A stretch of 64,000 bases of DNA from NCBI RefSeq assembly GCF_000429085.1, contig NZ_AUBE01000003.1, positions 389,215 to 453,214 on the forward strand. Reading direction: 5' to 3'. The notes below the pieces were generated by a model, which saw nothing but the letters and a program-made list of their open reading frames with translations, was not told where the DNA came from and did no database searches. This stretch comes from Streptomyces flavidovirens DSM 40150. Lineage in GTDB: Bacteria; Actinomycetota; Actinomycetes; Streptomycetales; Streptomycetaceae. A program made the translations under genes and the position numbers. Shown piece after piece: positions 18,376-27,235 of the stretch. Each line of letters opens with the position of its first letter. Position 1 is the first letter of the stretch.

Positions 18376-19203
18376 ATGGTGGCTAAGAAGACCGCCGCAC
18401 AGAGCGCAGACGGGACCGGCGCGGCGGAGAACGACGCCGTCGCGAAGAAGGCCGTCGCGAAGAAGGCCGCTGTCAAGAAGACCACCGCCAAGAAGACCAC
18501 CGCGAAGAAAACTGTCGCCAAGAAGACCGCTGCGAAGAAGACCGTCGCGAAGAAGACTGTCGCCAAGAAGACCGCCGCGAAGAAGGCGGCGCCGGCCAAG
18601 ACGGCCAAAAAGGCACCTGCCGAGAAGAAGGCGGCTGCGAAGAAGGCCGCTCCTGCGGCCATGGGGGCGGCCCAGGCCGCGGAAGAGACAGGAGCCAAGA
18701 CGGTGGTTGCGAAGAAGACGGCGAACAGGACCACGGCCGCCAAGAAGGCGGTCCCGGTCACGGCGACGGCGGTCCCCACGACCGGTACGGTCGCCCCGGC
18801 GGCCCCCGACGAGCTCGCGGTCCGGCCGGGCGAGGACCCGTGGACCCCGCAGGAGGTCGCCGAGGCGCGGGCCGAGCTGGAGAAGGACGTCGCCGGGCTG
18901 AGGGCCGAGATCACCGCGTCGCAGGAGGCGGTGACCGGGCTGATGCGGGACTCCGGCGACGGCGCGGGCGACGACCAGGCCGACACCGGGACCAAGAACA
19001 TCTCGCGGGAGTACGAGCTGGCACTGGCGGCCAGCGCCCGCGAGCGCCTGGAACAGACCGAGCGGGCCCTGGAGCGGCTGGACGCGGGGACGTACGGGCT
19101 CTGTGAGGTCTGCGGACAGCCGATCGGCAAAGCGCGCATGCAGGCCTTCCCGCGTGCCACGCTGTGTGTGGAGGACAAGCAGAAGCAGGAGCGCCGTTAC
19201 TGA
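18376..19203 (+). CDS. TraR/DksA-type zinc-finger protein with histone H1-like lysine-rich N-terminus
   Basis: The C-terminal about 110 residues have the TraR/DksA layout: a coiled-coil hairpin then a zinc-finger segment, suggesting binding in the secondary channel of RNA polymerase. The finger reads C243-x2-C246-x17-C264-x2-D267, so the fourth cysteine is replaced by aspartate. The N-terminal half is built from AKKT/AKKA repeats rich in Lys and Ala, resembling histone H1-like DNA-binding tails. The ATG at 18376 lies after GAAGGGG; the frame open from 18244 has no support. The product has 275 residues. It precedes lspA by 94 bp. Confidence 0.88.
   Translation: MVAKKTAAQSADGTGAAENDAVAKKAVAKKAAVKKTTAKKTTAKKTVAKKTAAKKTVAKKTVAKKTAAKKAAPAKTAKKAPAEKKAAAKKAAPAAMGAAQAAEETGAKTVVAKKTANRTTAAKKAVPVTATAVPTTGTVAPAAPDELAVRPGEDPWTPQEVAEARAELEKDVAGLRAEITASQEAVTGLMRDSGDGAGDDQADTGTKNISREYELALAASARERLEQTERALERLDAGTYGLCEVCGQPIGKARMQAFPRATLCVEDKQKQERRY
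18439..18660 (+). repeat. In-frame AAGAAG-based repeats encoding AKKT/AKKA
   Basis: Twelve-base units encoding Ala-Lys-Lys-Thr or Ala-Lys-Lys-Ala recur through this part of the dksA-like gene. They are coding and prone to length change. Confidence 0.8.
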
Positions 19204-19297
19204 CACCGCCACCGGGATCACCAGCGGTCACCGGGGCTGTCCGTACGTGTGTGCCGTACCCTCGTCCTCAGTCAGGAACCTAGGTTGAGGGACTCAC

Positions 19298-19894
19298 GTG
19301 GCAGAGGCGGAGCGCATCATCGGTACGCCGGATACCCCCCGGGCCGGGGGAACCGAGCCGGAGGAGTCCTCCGATGCGGCGGCCCCCGACGAGCAGCCGG
19401 CGGGCAGGGGCAGGCGGAGGATCGCTGTGCTGTTCACCGTGGCTCTCGTGGCCTACCTGCTCGATCTGAGCAGCAAAATGCTCGTGGTGGCCAAGCTGGA
19501 GCACCACGAGCCGATCGCGGTCATCGGTGACCTGCTGAGGTTCGAGGCGATCAGGAACGCGGGCGCCGCGTTCGGCATCGGTGAGGCATTCACCGTCATC
19601 TTCACGGCCATCGCCGCCTGCGTGATCGTCGTGATCGCTCGGCTCGCGCGCAAGCTCTACAGCCTGCCCTGGGCCATCGCGCTCGGCCTGCTGCTCGGCG
19701 GCGCGCTCGGCAACCTCACCGACCGGATCTTCCGCTCACCCGGAGTCTTCAAGGGCGCCGTGGTGGACTTCATCGCTCCGGCGAACTTCGCGGTCTTCAA
19801 CCTCGCGGACTCCGCGATCGTGTGCGGCGGCATTCTGATTGTGATCCTGTCGTTCCGGGGGCTGGACCCGGACGGGACCGTTCACAAGGACTGA
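19298..19894 (+). CDS. lspA: Lipoprotein signal peptidase LspA
   Basis: LspA is the aspartic membrane protease that cleaves prolipoprotein signal peptides after Lgt has added diacylglycerol. The 198-residue protein has an N-terminal cytoplasmic extension of about 45 residues and four membrane segments. Catalytic aspartates lie in GNLTDRIFR and [12 protein letters not shown], and NAGAAFGIG is the conserved loop. The start is GTG at 19298. Its partner lgt is in the same window at 59448. Confidence 0.96.
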   Translation: MAEAERIIGTPDTPRAGGTEPEESSDAAAPDEQPAGRGRRRIAVLFTVALVAYLLDLSSKMLVVAKLEHHEPIAVIGDLLRFEAIRNAGAAFGIGEAFTVIFTAIAACVIVVIARLARKLYSLPWAIALGLLLGGALGNLTDRIFRSPGVFKGAVVDFIAPANFAVFNLADSAIVCGGILIVILSFRGLDPDGTVHKD

Positions 19895-19911
19895 CAAGGC
19901 ATACTCGACGG

Positions 19912-20853
19912 GTGAGTACCATTCCCGAGTTCCGCACCCTGCCCGTTCCCGATGGCCTTGAGGGCGAGCGCGTCGACGCCGCCATTTCCCGGATGTTCGG
20001 GTTCTCCCGTACGAAGGCGGCCGAGCTTGCCGCCGCCGGGAAGGTTCAGGTCGACGGGTCGGTGGTCGGGAAGTCCGAGCGGGTCCGCGGTGGGGCCTGG
20101 CTAGAGGTGGAGATGCCGCGGGCCGCAGCCCCCGTACAGATCGTCGCCGAGCCCGTCGAGGGCATGGAGATCGTGCACGACGACGACGACATCGTCGTCA
20201 TAGACAAGCCGGTCGGCGTCGCCGCCCACCCCAGCCCCGGCTGGACCGGCACCACCGTGATCGGCGGCCTCGCCGCCGCCGGGTACCGCATCTCGACCTC
20301 CGGCGCCTCCGAGCGCCAGGGCATCGTGCACCGCCTCGACGTCGGTACGTCGGGCCTCATGGTCGTGGCCAAGTCGGAGCGCGCGTACACGCTGCTCAAG
20401 GCGCAGTTCCGGGACCGGGTCGTTGTGAAGAAGTACCACGCGCTGGTCCAGGGCCACCCGGACCCGATGAGCGGCACCATCGACGCCCCGATCGGGCGCC
20501 ACCCCAACCACGACTACAAGTGGGCCGTGACGGCCGAGGGCAAGCCCTCCGTCACGCACTACGACCTGATCGAGGCCTTCAGGGCCGCGTCGCTCCTCGA
20601 CATCAAGCTGGAGACGGGACGCACGCACCAGATCCGCGTGCACATGTCCGCGCACCGGCACCCCTGCGTCGGTGACACGACGTACGGCGCGGACCCGACG
20701 ATGGGCAAGCGGCTCGGCCTGACGCGGCAGTGGCTGCACGCGATGCGGCTGGGCTTCGAGCACCCGTCGGACGGGCAGTGGGTCGAGTTCGAGAGCGCGT
20801 ACCCGGCGGACCTGCAGAAGGCGCTGGACGTGATCCGCGCCGAGAGCGAGTGA
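19912..20853 (+). CDS. RluD-family 23S rRNA pseudouridine synthase
   Basis: The protein isomerises uridine in RNA, probably in 23S rRNA. I chose GTG at 19912 ([13 protein letters not shown]), 17 bases after the lspA stop; the open frame from 19822 overlaps lspA. The 313 residues comprise an S4 RNA-binding domain (about residues 15-80) and the RluA-type catalytic domain with [16 protein letters not shown], whose aspartate is catalytic, then [12 protein letters not shown]. lspA followed by an rluA-family gene is a common bacterial pairing. Confidence 0.93.
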   Translation: MSTIPEFRTLPVPDGLEGERVDAAISRMFGFSRTKAAELAAAGKVQVDGSVVGKSERVRGGAWLEVEMPRAAAPVQIVAEPVEGMEIVHDDDDIVVIDKPVGVAAHPSPGWTGTTVIGGLAAAGYRISTSGASERQGIVHRLDVGTSGLMVVAKSERAYTLLKAQFRDRVVVKKYHALVQGHPDPMSGTIDAPIGRHPNHDYKWAVTAEGKPSVTHYDLIEAFRAASLLDIKLETGRTHQIRVHMSAHRHPCVGDTTYGADPTMGKRLGLTRQWLHAMRLGFEHPSDGQWVEFESAYPADLQKALDVIRAESE

Positions 20854-21353
20854 GTGCCCGTTCCGTGACTGCCGAGCCGATGCGTGTGCCTATTCCGTAC
20901 GACGTCCGGGTGGCGGAAGGGCCTGCCGACATGGAGGCCTGTTTCGCCGTCCGCAAGCAGGTCTTCGTCGTCGAGCAGGAGGTGCCCGCCGACATCGAGC
21001 ACGACGGGTACGACGCCGGGGCGGTGCACGTCCTGGCCGTGACCCGTGCGGGACTGCCGCTGGGTACGGGACGGCTGCTGTACGGCGCCGCGGCGGCCGG
21101 CAAGACCGGCGGGGACGCTACGGTCGGCGCGCTCGGCCGGCTCGCCGTGAGCCGCGAGGCGCGCGGGCTCGGCGTGGGGGCGGCGCTGGTGCGGGCGATC
21201 GAGGACGCGGCCAGGGAGCGCGGTCTGCGCGCGGTGGACCTGCACGCGCAGACGCACGCGCTCGGCTTCTACGAGCGGCTCGGGTACGCCGTGTACGGGC
21301 CCGAATTCGCGGACGCGGGGATTGCGCACCGGGCCATGAGGCGCGTGTTGTAG
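20850..21353 (+). CDS. GNAT-family N-acetyltransferase
   Basis: The GTG at 20850 overlaps the stop of the pseudouridine synthase gene in GTGA; alternatives are GTG 20865 and ATG 20880. The 167-residue product has the acetyl-CoA pyrophosphate loop within [18 protein letters not shown] (about residues 93-110) and a C-terminal [14 protein letters not shown] typical of ElaA/GNAT enzymes. The acceptor cannot be told from sequence. Confidence 0.88.
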   Translation: MSARSVTAEPMRVPIPYDVRVAEGPADMEACFAVRKQVFVVEQEVPADIEHDGYDAGAVHVLAVTRAGLPLGTGRLLYGAAAAGKTGGDATVGALGRLAVSREARGLGVGAALVRAIEDAARERGLRAVDLHAQTHALGFYERLGYAVYGPEFADAGIAHRAMRRVL

Positions 21354-21373
21354 TCGCAGCTCGGGATGGCTTG

Positions 21374-21402
21374 TGGGGTCACAGCTCAGTGCTGTGGCCC
21401 CA
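21374..21402 (+). terminator. Terminator after the acetyltransferase gene
   Basis: TGGGGTCACAGC (21374-21385) pairs with GCTGTGGCCCCA (21391-21402) with a single G-U pair and a five-base loop, followed by TTTCG. It lies 21 bp after the stop. Confidence 0.85.
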
Positions 21403-21421
21403 TTTCGCGTGCCCGCTAATG

Positions 21422-21473
21422 GTTAGGAAAGTTTCCGAACACTCTTGACGCCAACTGAAAACAATCCTAACTT
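21422..21473 (+). promoter_or_regulatory. Cellulase promoter with palindromic operator
   Basis: GTTAGGAAA-G-TTTCCGAAC (21422-21440) is a 19-bp palindrome with one mismatched pair. It ends five bases before a -35-like TTGACG (21445-21450), and a weak -10 TAACTT (21468-21473) lies 17 bases further on. The layout fits an operator placed just upstream of the promoter of a regulated secreted hydrolase. The binding protein is not known from sequence. Confidence 0.6.
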
Positions 21474-21521
21474 TCAGGCGAACTCCCGCACCGGAACCCC
21501 CACCCGAAGGGAGCACCACCC

Positions 21522-22517
21522 ATGCGCAAACCCCTCCTTTTCGCCTCCGCGCTCGGAGTCCTGGTCGCACTCCAGTCGCCGGTCGGCGCCACCGAATCCG
21601 CCTCCCCCGTCTCCGCCAACGGGCAGCTCAAGGTCTGCGGCCGCCAGCTCTGCAACGAGCAGGGGCAGGCCGTCCAGCTGCGCGGCATGAGCACCCACGG
21701 CACCCAGTGGTACGCCCAGTGCGTAACCGGCGGATCGCTGGACGCCCTCGCCGGCGACTGGCGCGCCGACGTCCTGCGCGTCTCGACGTACGTCCAGGAG
21801 GGCGGCTACGAGACCGACCCGCAGCGCTTCACCGCTCTCGCCCAGAAGTTCGTCGACGGGGCCAACAGGCGCGGCATGTACGCCGTGATCGACTGGCACA
21901 TGCTCGACCCGGGCGACCCGGACTTCAACCTCGCACGCGCCAAGACCTTCTTCACCGCGATGGCCAAGAAGTACAAGGACAACCCCGGCGTCCTCTACGA
22001 GATAGCCAACGAGCCCTCAGGGGTGAGCTGGCCGAAGATCAAGTCGTACGCCGAGAAGATCATCCCGGTCATCAGGGCGCAGGACCCGGACGCCGTCGTT
22101 CTGGTCGGCACGCGCGCGTGGTCGTCGTTCGGCGTCTCGGAAGGCGCGGACGAACAGGAGGTGGTCCGTAACCCCGTGAACTCCTCCAACATCATGTACA
22201 CCTTCCACCTTTACGCCGCCTCGCACCGGGGCGCGTACCTGGACGCCCTCAACCGGGCCTCCGACCGGCTCCCCGTGTTCGTCACCGAGTTCGGGACGCA
22301 GAACTACGCCGGCGAGGGCGCCAACGACTTCGCCCAGTCCCAGCGCTTCCTCGACCTGATGAAGCGCAAGAAGATCTCCTGGACCAACTGGAACTACTCC
22401 GACGACAACCGCTCCGGCGCCGTCTTCAAGAGCGGCACCTGCAACGGCAGCACCTGGGCAGGGACGGGCGTACTGAAGGAGGCCGGTGTCTGGATCCGGC
22501 AGCGGATCCGGGAGTAG
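21522..22517 (+). CDS. Secreted endoglucanase, glycoside hydrolase family 5
   Basis: The enzyme should cleave beta-1,4-glucan outside the cell. The 331-residue precursor begins with a signal peptide (about residues 1-23, ending VGA). The GH5 barrel has the acid/base glutamate in YEIANEPSG (Glu164) and the nucleophile in FVTEFGTQN (Glu256), plus DWHMLDPGDP. There is no carbohydrate-binding module or linker, so it is a minimal catalytic enzyme. A good ribosome-binding site (AAGGGAG near 21507) supports the ATG. The flanking genes are unrelated, which suggests an accessory insertion in the core region. Confidence 0.93.
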   Translation: MRKPLLFASALGVLVALQSPVGATESASPVSANGQLKVCGRQLCNEQGQAVQLRGMSTHGTQWYAQCVTGGSLDALAGDWRADVLRVSTYVQEGGYETDPQRFTALAQKFVDGANRRGMYAVIDWHMLDPGDPDFNLARAKTFFTAMAKKYKDNPGVLYEIANEPSGVSWPKIKSYAEKIIPVIRAQDPDAVVLVGTRAWSSFGVSEGADEQEVVRNPVNSSNIMYTFHLYAASHRGAYLDALNRASDRLPVFVTEFGTQNYAGEGANDFAQSQRFLDLMKRKKISWTNWNYSDDNRSGAVFKSGTCNGSTWAGTGVLKEAGVWIRQRIRE

Positions 22518-22527
22518 TGGCACCCTT

Positions 22528-22550
22528 GGAGTCTTGATCGTCAAGACTCC
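22528..22550 (+). terminator. Perfect hairpin after the cellulase gene
   Basis: GGAGTCTTGA (22528-22537) and TCAAGACTCC (22541-22550) are perfect inverted copies with a three-base loop. It lies between the cellulase stop and the antiporter start. No T-tract follows, so it could also be an operator for the next gene. Confidence 0.65.
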
Positions 22551-22571
22551 GAACCCGCCGGATGGTGCACC

Positions 22572-24158
22572 GTGGATCAATTGGCCCTGCTGTTCCTGCT
22601 GTTGCTGGGGGCCGTCGTCACGGTGCCACTGGGGGAGCGCCTCGGGCTGCCGGCGCCGGTACTGATGACGGTCGCCGGGATCATCCTGGCGCTGCTGCCC
22701 TTCGTACCGAACGTCGAGATCCCGCCCGCGTACATCCTGCCGCTGGTCCTGCCGCCCCTGCTGTACGCCGCCGTGCAGCGCACCTCCTGGCGGCAGTTCA
22801 CCGCGAACATCCGGCCCATCCTGCTGCTCGCGGTGGCGCTCGTCTTCGTGACGACGGCCGCGGTGGCCGCGGTGGCGGGCGCCGTCGTTCCGGGGCTGCC
22901 CATCGCCGCGGCCATCGCGCTGGGCGCGCTCGTGGCGCCGCCCGACCCGGTCGCGGCGACCGCCGTGGCCGGGTCGCTGGGGCTGCCGCGGCGGCTCGTG
23001 TCGATCCTGGAGGGCGAGGGGCTGTTCAACGACGTGACGGCCATCGTGCTCTACCACGTGGCGATCGCGGCGGCGGTGAGCGGCACGTTCTCCTGGCCGG
23101 GCGCGGTCGGGGACCTCTTCCTTTCCGCGCTCGTCGCCGTCGTCGTCGGGTTCGGACTCGGCTGGGCCACCGACAAGCTGATGAGCTACCTCGGCGACAC
23201 GACCCTGCAGATCAGCCTGACGCTGCTGGCGCCCTTCGTCGCCTATGTGCTGGCGGAGGAGTTCAAGGGCTCCGGCGTGCTCGCCGTGCTGGTCATCGCG
23301 CTGTACCTCGCGGAGCACGCAGTCGACGCCGACGACGTACTCGGCCGCCTCGCCGGACAGACCTTCTGGCAGATCGTCGACACACTGGTCACCGGCATCG
23401 CCTTCGGCCTGATCGGTCTTGAGCTGCACCACGTCTTCGGTACGGCCGAGGACCGCCTCGGCGAGATGCTCGGCTGGGGCGCCGCGATCGTCGCGGTCGT
23501 CGTCGGCGTACGGCTGGTGTGGCTGCTGCCCGCGACCTGGCTGGCCAAGCGGCTGCACACGCTCCGGGACTACGACGAGGACATCCCCGTCAGCTGGCGC
23601 GAGACGGTCGTCATGTGGTGGTCGGGGATGCGGGGCGTGGCGTCGGTCGCGCTGGCGCTCGCCATTCCGCTCAGGACGGAGGACGGCTCGCCGTTCCCGG
23701 CGCGGGACGAGATCGTGTTCATCGCGTTCTCCGTCATCATGGCCACCCTCCTCGTCCAGGGACTCACACTGCCGTGGCTGGTGCGCAGGCTCGGCGTACG
23801 TGCGGACACGGGGGCGGAGCGCGAGCTCGAACACGACCTCGCGGTGCGCGCCGCGAAAGCCGCCAAGCGCAAGCTCAAGGAGATCGAGGAGGTCGAGGAC
23901 CTGCCGGACGACGTACTGGACCGGCTGCACCGCGGCGCGCTCGACATCGGGGCCAGGATCAGCCCCGACATCGTGGACGAGGAGCGGCGCGAGGCGTTCG
24001 CGCGGCGCGTCGAGCGGGGCAAGTCGGTGCACCGCATCCAGCGCGAGATGATGTCGGCCGCGCGCCACGAGATCCTCTCCGCGCGGAGCGAACCGGGCGC
24101 CGATCCCGAGGTGGTGGACCGGGTGCTGCACCACCTGGACGTGCGCAGCCTGAAGTAG
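22572..24158 (+). CDS. CPA1-family Na+/H+ antiporter
   Basis: The 528-residue protein exchanges sodium (or potassium) for protons across the membrane. About 12 membrane segments span residues 1-410, with the CPA1 landmarks GALVAPPDPVAATAVAG and GEGLFNDVTAIVLYH. A cytoplasmic C-terminal region of about 115 residues is highly charged and probably helical (AAKAAKRKLKEIEEVEDL), a common regulatory tail in NhaP-type proteins. The start is GTG at 22572; there is no strong ribosome-binding site. Ion preference cannot be read from sequence. Confidence 0.9.
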   Translation: MDQLALLFLLLLGAVVTVPLGERLGLPAPVLMTVAGIILALLPFVPNVEIPPAYILPLVLPPLLYAAVQRTSWRQFTANIRPILLLAVALVFVTTAAVAAVAGAVVPGLPIAAAIALGALVAPPDPVAATAVAGSLGLPRRLVSILEGEGLFNDVTAIVLYHVAIAAAVSGTFSWPGAVGDLFLSALVAVVVGFGLGWATDKLMSYLGDTTLQISLTLLAPFVAYVLAEEFKGSGVLAVLVIALYLAEHAVDADDVLGRLAGQTFWQIVDTLVTGIAFGLIGLELHHVFGTAEDRLGEMLGWGAAIVAVVVGVRLVWLLPATWLAKRLHTLRDYDEDIPVSWRETVVMWWSGMRGVASVALALAIPLRTEDGSPFPARDEIVFIAFSVIMATLLVQGLTLPWLVRRLGVRADTGAERELEHDLAVRAAKAAKRKLKEIEEVEDLPDDVLDRLHRGALDIGARISPDIVDEERREAFARRVERGKSVHRIQREMMSAARHEILSARSEPGADPEVVDRVLHHLDVRSLK

Positions 24159-24182
24159 CGGCCCGCCTTCGGTGGCAGTGGC

Positions 24183-25274
24183 CTACCCCCGTCCCGTGCG
24201 CGGCTCCTCGTCGGGCACCGGCGGCTTGCCGTTGGGGGGCCGGTCCGCCGGGGCGGTGGCTATGCGCGGGAGCGCGTAGGGGTGCTTCTCGGTCAGCCAG
24301 GCGATCAGCTGCTCGCGCACGGTGCACCGGACCGTCCACACGTCGTCCGCGTCCTTGGCCGTGACGACCGCCCGTACCACCATGGTGTTCGGCGTCGTGT
24401 CGGTGACGGCCAGGCTCCAGTCGCGGCCGTCCCAGGCCTTGCAGGTGCCCAGGATCTCCTGGAGCTTCTCCCGCATCAGGTCCACCGGCGCGGTGTGGTC
24501 GAGGTGGAGGAAGACCGTGCCGGTCATCTGGGCGCCGCCGCGTGACCAGTTCTCGAACGGCTTGCTGGTGAAGTACGACACCGGCATGGTGATCCGGCGC
24601 TCGTCCCAGGTCCGTACGGCCAGGAATGTGAGCGTGACCTCCTCCACCACGCCCCACTCGCCGTCCACGACCACCGTGTCCCCTATGCGGACCATGTCGC
24701 CGAAAGCTATCTGGAAGCCGGCGAAGAGGTTGCCGAGCGTCGACTGGGCCGCGACACCGGCGACGATGCCGATGATTCCGGCCGAGGCGAGCATCGACGT
24801 ACCGATCGTCTTCATGCCGGGGAAGGTCATCAGCATCGCGCCGGCCGCCACCACCGCCACGACCGCGGTGACGATCCGCATGATCAGTGTGACCTGGGTA
24901 CGGACGCGCCGTACCCGCGCCGGATCGCGGGTCGTGGACGCGTAGCGGGCGTACGACGACTCCACGACGGCGGAGGCGATCCGTATCACCAGCCAGGCAC
25001 CGGCGCCGATCAGCACCAGGGAGAGCAACTGGCCGATACCGGCCTTGTGGTCCTGGACGATCCCCAGGCGGGTTTTCTCGTACGCCCCCCTCAGGACGGC
25101 GGCGAGGATCAGGACCTGGAGCGACACGCGGCAGCGGCGCAGCAGGCCCCACAGGGGGGTTTCGTGGTGGCGGGCATCGGTGCGGCGCAGCAGAAGGTCG
25201 GCGGCCCAGCCGGCGACCAGCGTGAGCACGACCGAGCCACCGATGACGATCAACGGGCGCAGTACGTTCTCCAT
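24183..25274 (-). CDS. MscS-family mechanosensitive ion channel
   Basis: These channels open under membrane tension and release solutes in hypo-osmotic shock. I chose the ATG at 25274 (MENVLRPLIVIGG); the frame extending to 25892 overlaps the divergent gene. The 363 residues have about four to five membrane segments, a pore-lining helix around GIVAGVAAQSTLGNLFAGFQIAFGD, and the beta domain with VRIGDTVVVDGEWGVVEEVTL. The C-terminal tail is proline-rich and charged. It converges with the antiporter gene, so two osmotic-response genes sit side by side. Confidence 0.9.
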   Translation of the reverse strand: MENVLRPLIVIGGSVVLTLVAGWAADLLLRRTDARHHETPLWGLLRRCRVSLQVLILAAVLRGAYEKTRLGIVQDHKAGIGQLLSLVLIGAGAWLVIRIASAVVESSYARYASTTRDPARVRRVRTQVTLIMRIVTAVVAVVAAGAMLMTFPGMKTIGTSMLASAGIIGIVAGVAAQSTLGNLFAGFQIAFGDMVRIGDTVVVDGEWGVVEEVTLTFLAVRTWDERRITMPVSYFTSKPFENWSRGGAQMTGTVFLHLDHTAPVDLMREKLQEILGTCKAWDGRDWSLAVTDTTPNTMVVRAVVTAKDADDVWTVRCTVREQLIAWLTEKHPYALPRIATAPADRPPNGKPPVPDEEPRTGRG

Positions 25275-25304
25275 GACTCCGACGCTCAATGGGAGGATGG
25301 CGGG

Positions 25305-25874
25305 ATGGACATCATGCTTTTCCACTCCGTCTACGGTCTGCGCCCGGCGGTGCACGCCGCAGCAGAGCGGCTGCGTGCCGCCGGGCACCAGGTGCACGTG
25401 CCCGACCTCTTCGACGGGCAAACCGCTGAAACCATGGAGCAGGGGATGGCGATCAAGGACGGTATCGGCCGGGACGAGCTCCTGCGCCGCGCCGTTCTCG
25501 CCGCCGCCCCGCACTCCGAGAACGGTCTGGTGTACGCCGGTTTCTCCTTCGGCGGGTCCGTCGCGCAGAACCTGGCGCTCGGTGACGAGAAGGCCCGTGG
25601 CCTGCTGCTTCTGCACGGGACGTCGGACATCGCGGACGACGCGGCGGTGCACGATCTGCCCGTGCAGCTGCATGTCGCCCAGCCGGATCCCTTCGAGTCC
25701 GACGACTGGCTGAACGCCTGGTACCTGCGGATGCGGCGGATCGGCGCGGACGTGGAGATTTATCGCTATCCGGGGGCGGGGCACCTCTACACCGACCCGG
25801 ATCTGCCGGACTACGACGCCGACGCGGCCGCGCAGACGTGGAAGGTCGCGGCCGGGTTCCTGGCGACGCTCTGA
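25305..25874 (+). CDS. Dienelactone hydrolase-like alpha/beta hydrolase
   Basis: The 189-residue protein has the compact dienelactone hydrolase fold: GFSFGG (nucleophile elbow, Ser where classical enzymes have Cys), LLLHGTSD (acid) and GAGHLYTD (histidine). GGGAGGA near 25291 supports the ATG at 25305. It diverges from the mscS-like gene with only 30 bp between, so their promoters must overlap the opposite coding or leader regions. The substrate is unknown. Confidence 0.87.
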   Translation: MDIMLFHSVYGLRPAVHAAAERLRAAGHQVHVPDLFDGQTAETMEQGMAIKDGIGRDELLRRAVLAAAPHSENGLVYAGFSFGGSVAQNLALGDEKARGLLLLHGTSDIADDAAVHDLPVQLHVAQPDPFESDDWLNAWYLRMRRIGADVEIYRYPGAGHLYTDPDLPDYDADAAAQTWKVAAGFLATL

Positions 25875-25883
25875 CGGCCGGGA

Positions 25884-25912
25884 GGGCGGCACAGGCAGGT
25901 CCTGTGCCGCCC
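25884..25912. terminator. Bidirectional terminator between convergent genes
   Basis: GGGCGGCACAGG (25884-25895) and CCTGTGCCGCCC (25901-25912) are perfect complements with a five-base loop. The hairpin separates the hydrolase gene from the convergent metalloprotease gene. Confidence 0.88.
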
Positions 25913-25956
25913 GTTCATGGCGTCAGGGCAGAGGGACCGTCCGGGCCGCGTCAGTG

Positions 25957-26949
25957 TCAGCCGGCGCGGTAGGCGGTCCAGTTGTCCGTCATCCGCGCGG
26001 TCTGGCCTGCGGTGAACTGGTACATGCAGTTGTCGTACGTGTAGTCCATGAAGTTGTGGACGGGGTCGACGCCGGTCTTGCTGGCGCAGGAGTCACGGCC
26101 GGTCGGGCACTGGTACGCGGCGCTCTTCTCGGCGGGGGTGTCGCTGACGTAGTCGCCGTTGCCGTTACAGCCGCCCTGGAAGGTGTGGTAGAGCCCCAGC
26201 CAGTGGCCGACCTCGTGGGTGGCGGTGTCGCCCTCGTTGTAGTTCGCGGCGCTGCCGCCCGGGAGCGAGGTGTCGAGGACGACGACGCCGTCCATCGTCG
26301 GGTTGGACTTGTACGAGCTCGGGAAGGTCGCCCAGCCGAGCAGGCCGCCGCTGAGGTTGGCGGTGTAGAAGTTGAGCGCGCCCGCGTCGCCCTGTCGCAG
26401 TGCGGCCTTCATCTCCTTCTCGGCGGTCGAACCGGACGCCAGGTTGTACCAGGAGGCGTTGTCCGTGTAGTCCGTACCGGCCAGCGCGAACTGGAAGTTG
26501 GAGTTGACGTTGCCGGTGCCCTGGCCGCCGAAGGCCGAGTTGAGGACCGCCATCTGGTTGTTGATATCGGTCGTCGTCAGCTTGCCGGTGGTGCCGCTGT
26601 GCACGACGTGGAAGTACACCGGGATGTTCGTCACGGCGGTGGCCGAGAAGTCCCTGGCGGCGCCGCCCGACGTACGCAGCTTGTCGAGTCTCTCGCGCAG
26701 GTCCGCGTCCATGGCCTTGGCCTTGGCGGCGGTCACCTCGTTGGGCTCATGGGCGTGCTGGTCGCCCGACGGACGCGCCTCGCGGGCGGCGCTCGTGTGG
26801 GCCTCCTCGACGCACTTCTCGGCCGGTGCCTTGGCGACGGCGGTGCCGGCGGGTGCGGACAGGGTGGACAGGGCCAGGGTTCCGGCCATCACCGCCGTAC
26901 CGATGAACCGCTTGCGCAGAAGGGGGGATATACGAGCAAGAGCACGCAC
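25957..26949 (-). CDS. Secreted zinc metalloprotease, M43 (pappalysin/cytophagalysin) type
   Basis: The 330-residue precursor starts with a basic signal peptide (hydrophobic core about residues 16-37). The catalytic zinc site is the metzincin [11 protein letters not shown] (residues 245-255), followed by the Met-turn segment [13 protein letters not shown], as in M43 proteases. The region between signal peptide and catalytic domain is charged and Ala-rich (about 40-105) and may be a propeptide. Several cysteines near the active site could form disulfides. Targets are unknown. A long 5' region with inverted CCCAAT (27045-27050) and ATTGGG (27065-27070) lies upstream. Confidence 0.92.
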   Translation of the reverse strand: MRALARISPLLRKRFIGTAVMAGTLALSTLSAPAGTAVAKAPAEKCVEEAHTSAAREARPSGDQHAHEPNEVTAAKAKAMDADLRERLDKLRTSGGAARDFSATAVTNIPVYFHVVHSGTTGKLTTTDINNQMAVLNSAFGGQGTGNVNSNFQFALAGTDYTDNASWYNLASGSTAEKEMKAALRQGDAGALNFYTANLSGGLLGWATFPSSYKSNPTMDGVVVLDTSLPGGSAANYNEGDTATHEVGHWLGLYHTFQGGCNGNGDYVSDTPAEKSAAYQCPTGRDSCASKTGVDPVHNFMDYTYDNCMYQFTAGQTARMTDNWTAYRAG

Positions 26950-27138
26950 GTTGACTCCTCGCGGGGGTGGGCGAGGGTGGGTTGTTCCTCGCCGCTGACC
27001 GGAGGTTATGTGTGCATGTCAGATCTTGATTAGAAGCGATCAGGCCCAATCAATCCTCAGATCAATTGGGGCATCGGGGCGAAAAGTTTCAGCCTGGTCC
27101 GGACTTTGAGATGCGCAGGTAAGGCCTGGGGCTACCTG
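26950..27138 (-). promoter_or_regulatory. Upstream region of the metalloprotease gene
   Basis: The segment is relatively AT-rich around 27005-27070. CCCAAT (27045-27050) and ATTGGG (27065-27070) form an inverted pair spaced by 14 bases, which could be an operator. I cannot identify a reliable -10/-35 pair. Confidence 0.35.
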
Positions 27139-27185
27139 GGCGGGTGGTGTGTCCGCATTCGGATGGCGGATTTACACCACCCGCC
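27139..27185 (-). terminator. Terminator downstream of phoD
   Basis: GGCGGGTGGTGT (27139-27150) pairs perfectly with ACACCACCCGCC (27174-27185). Inside, TCCGC (27152-27156) pairs with GCGGA (27166-27170). The compound stem lies about 50 bp past the phoD stop. Confidence 0.75.
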
Positions 27186-27235
27186 TCCTGGCGTGATCTG
27201 CCCGTAACGGGCGGCGTGGTGGCTGAAAATCGCCG

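Noticed and set aside
18439..18660. AAGAAG-rich tandem repeats as a possible non-coding satellite
   Set aside because: They are in frame within the dksA-like gene and encode AKK units.
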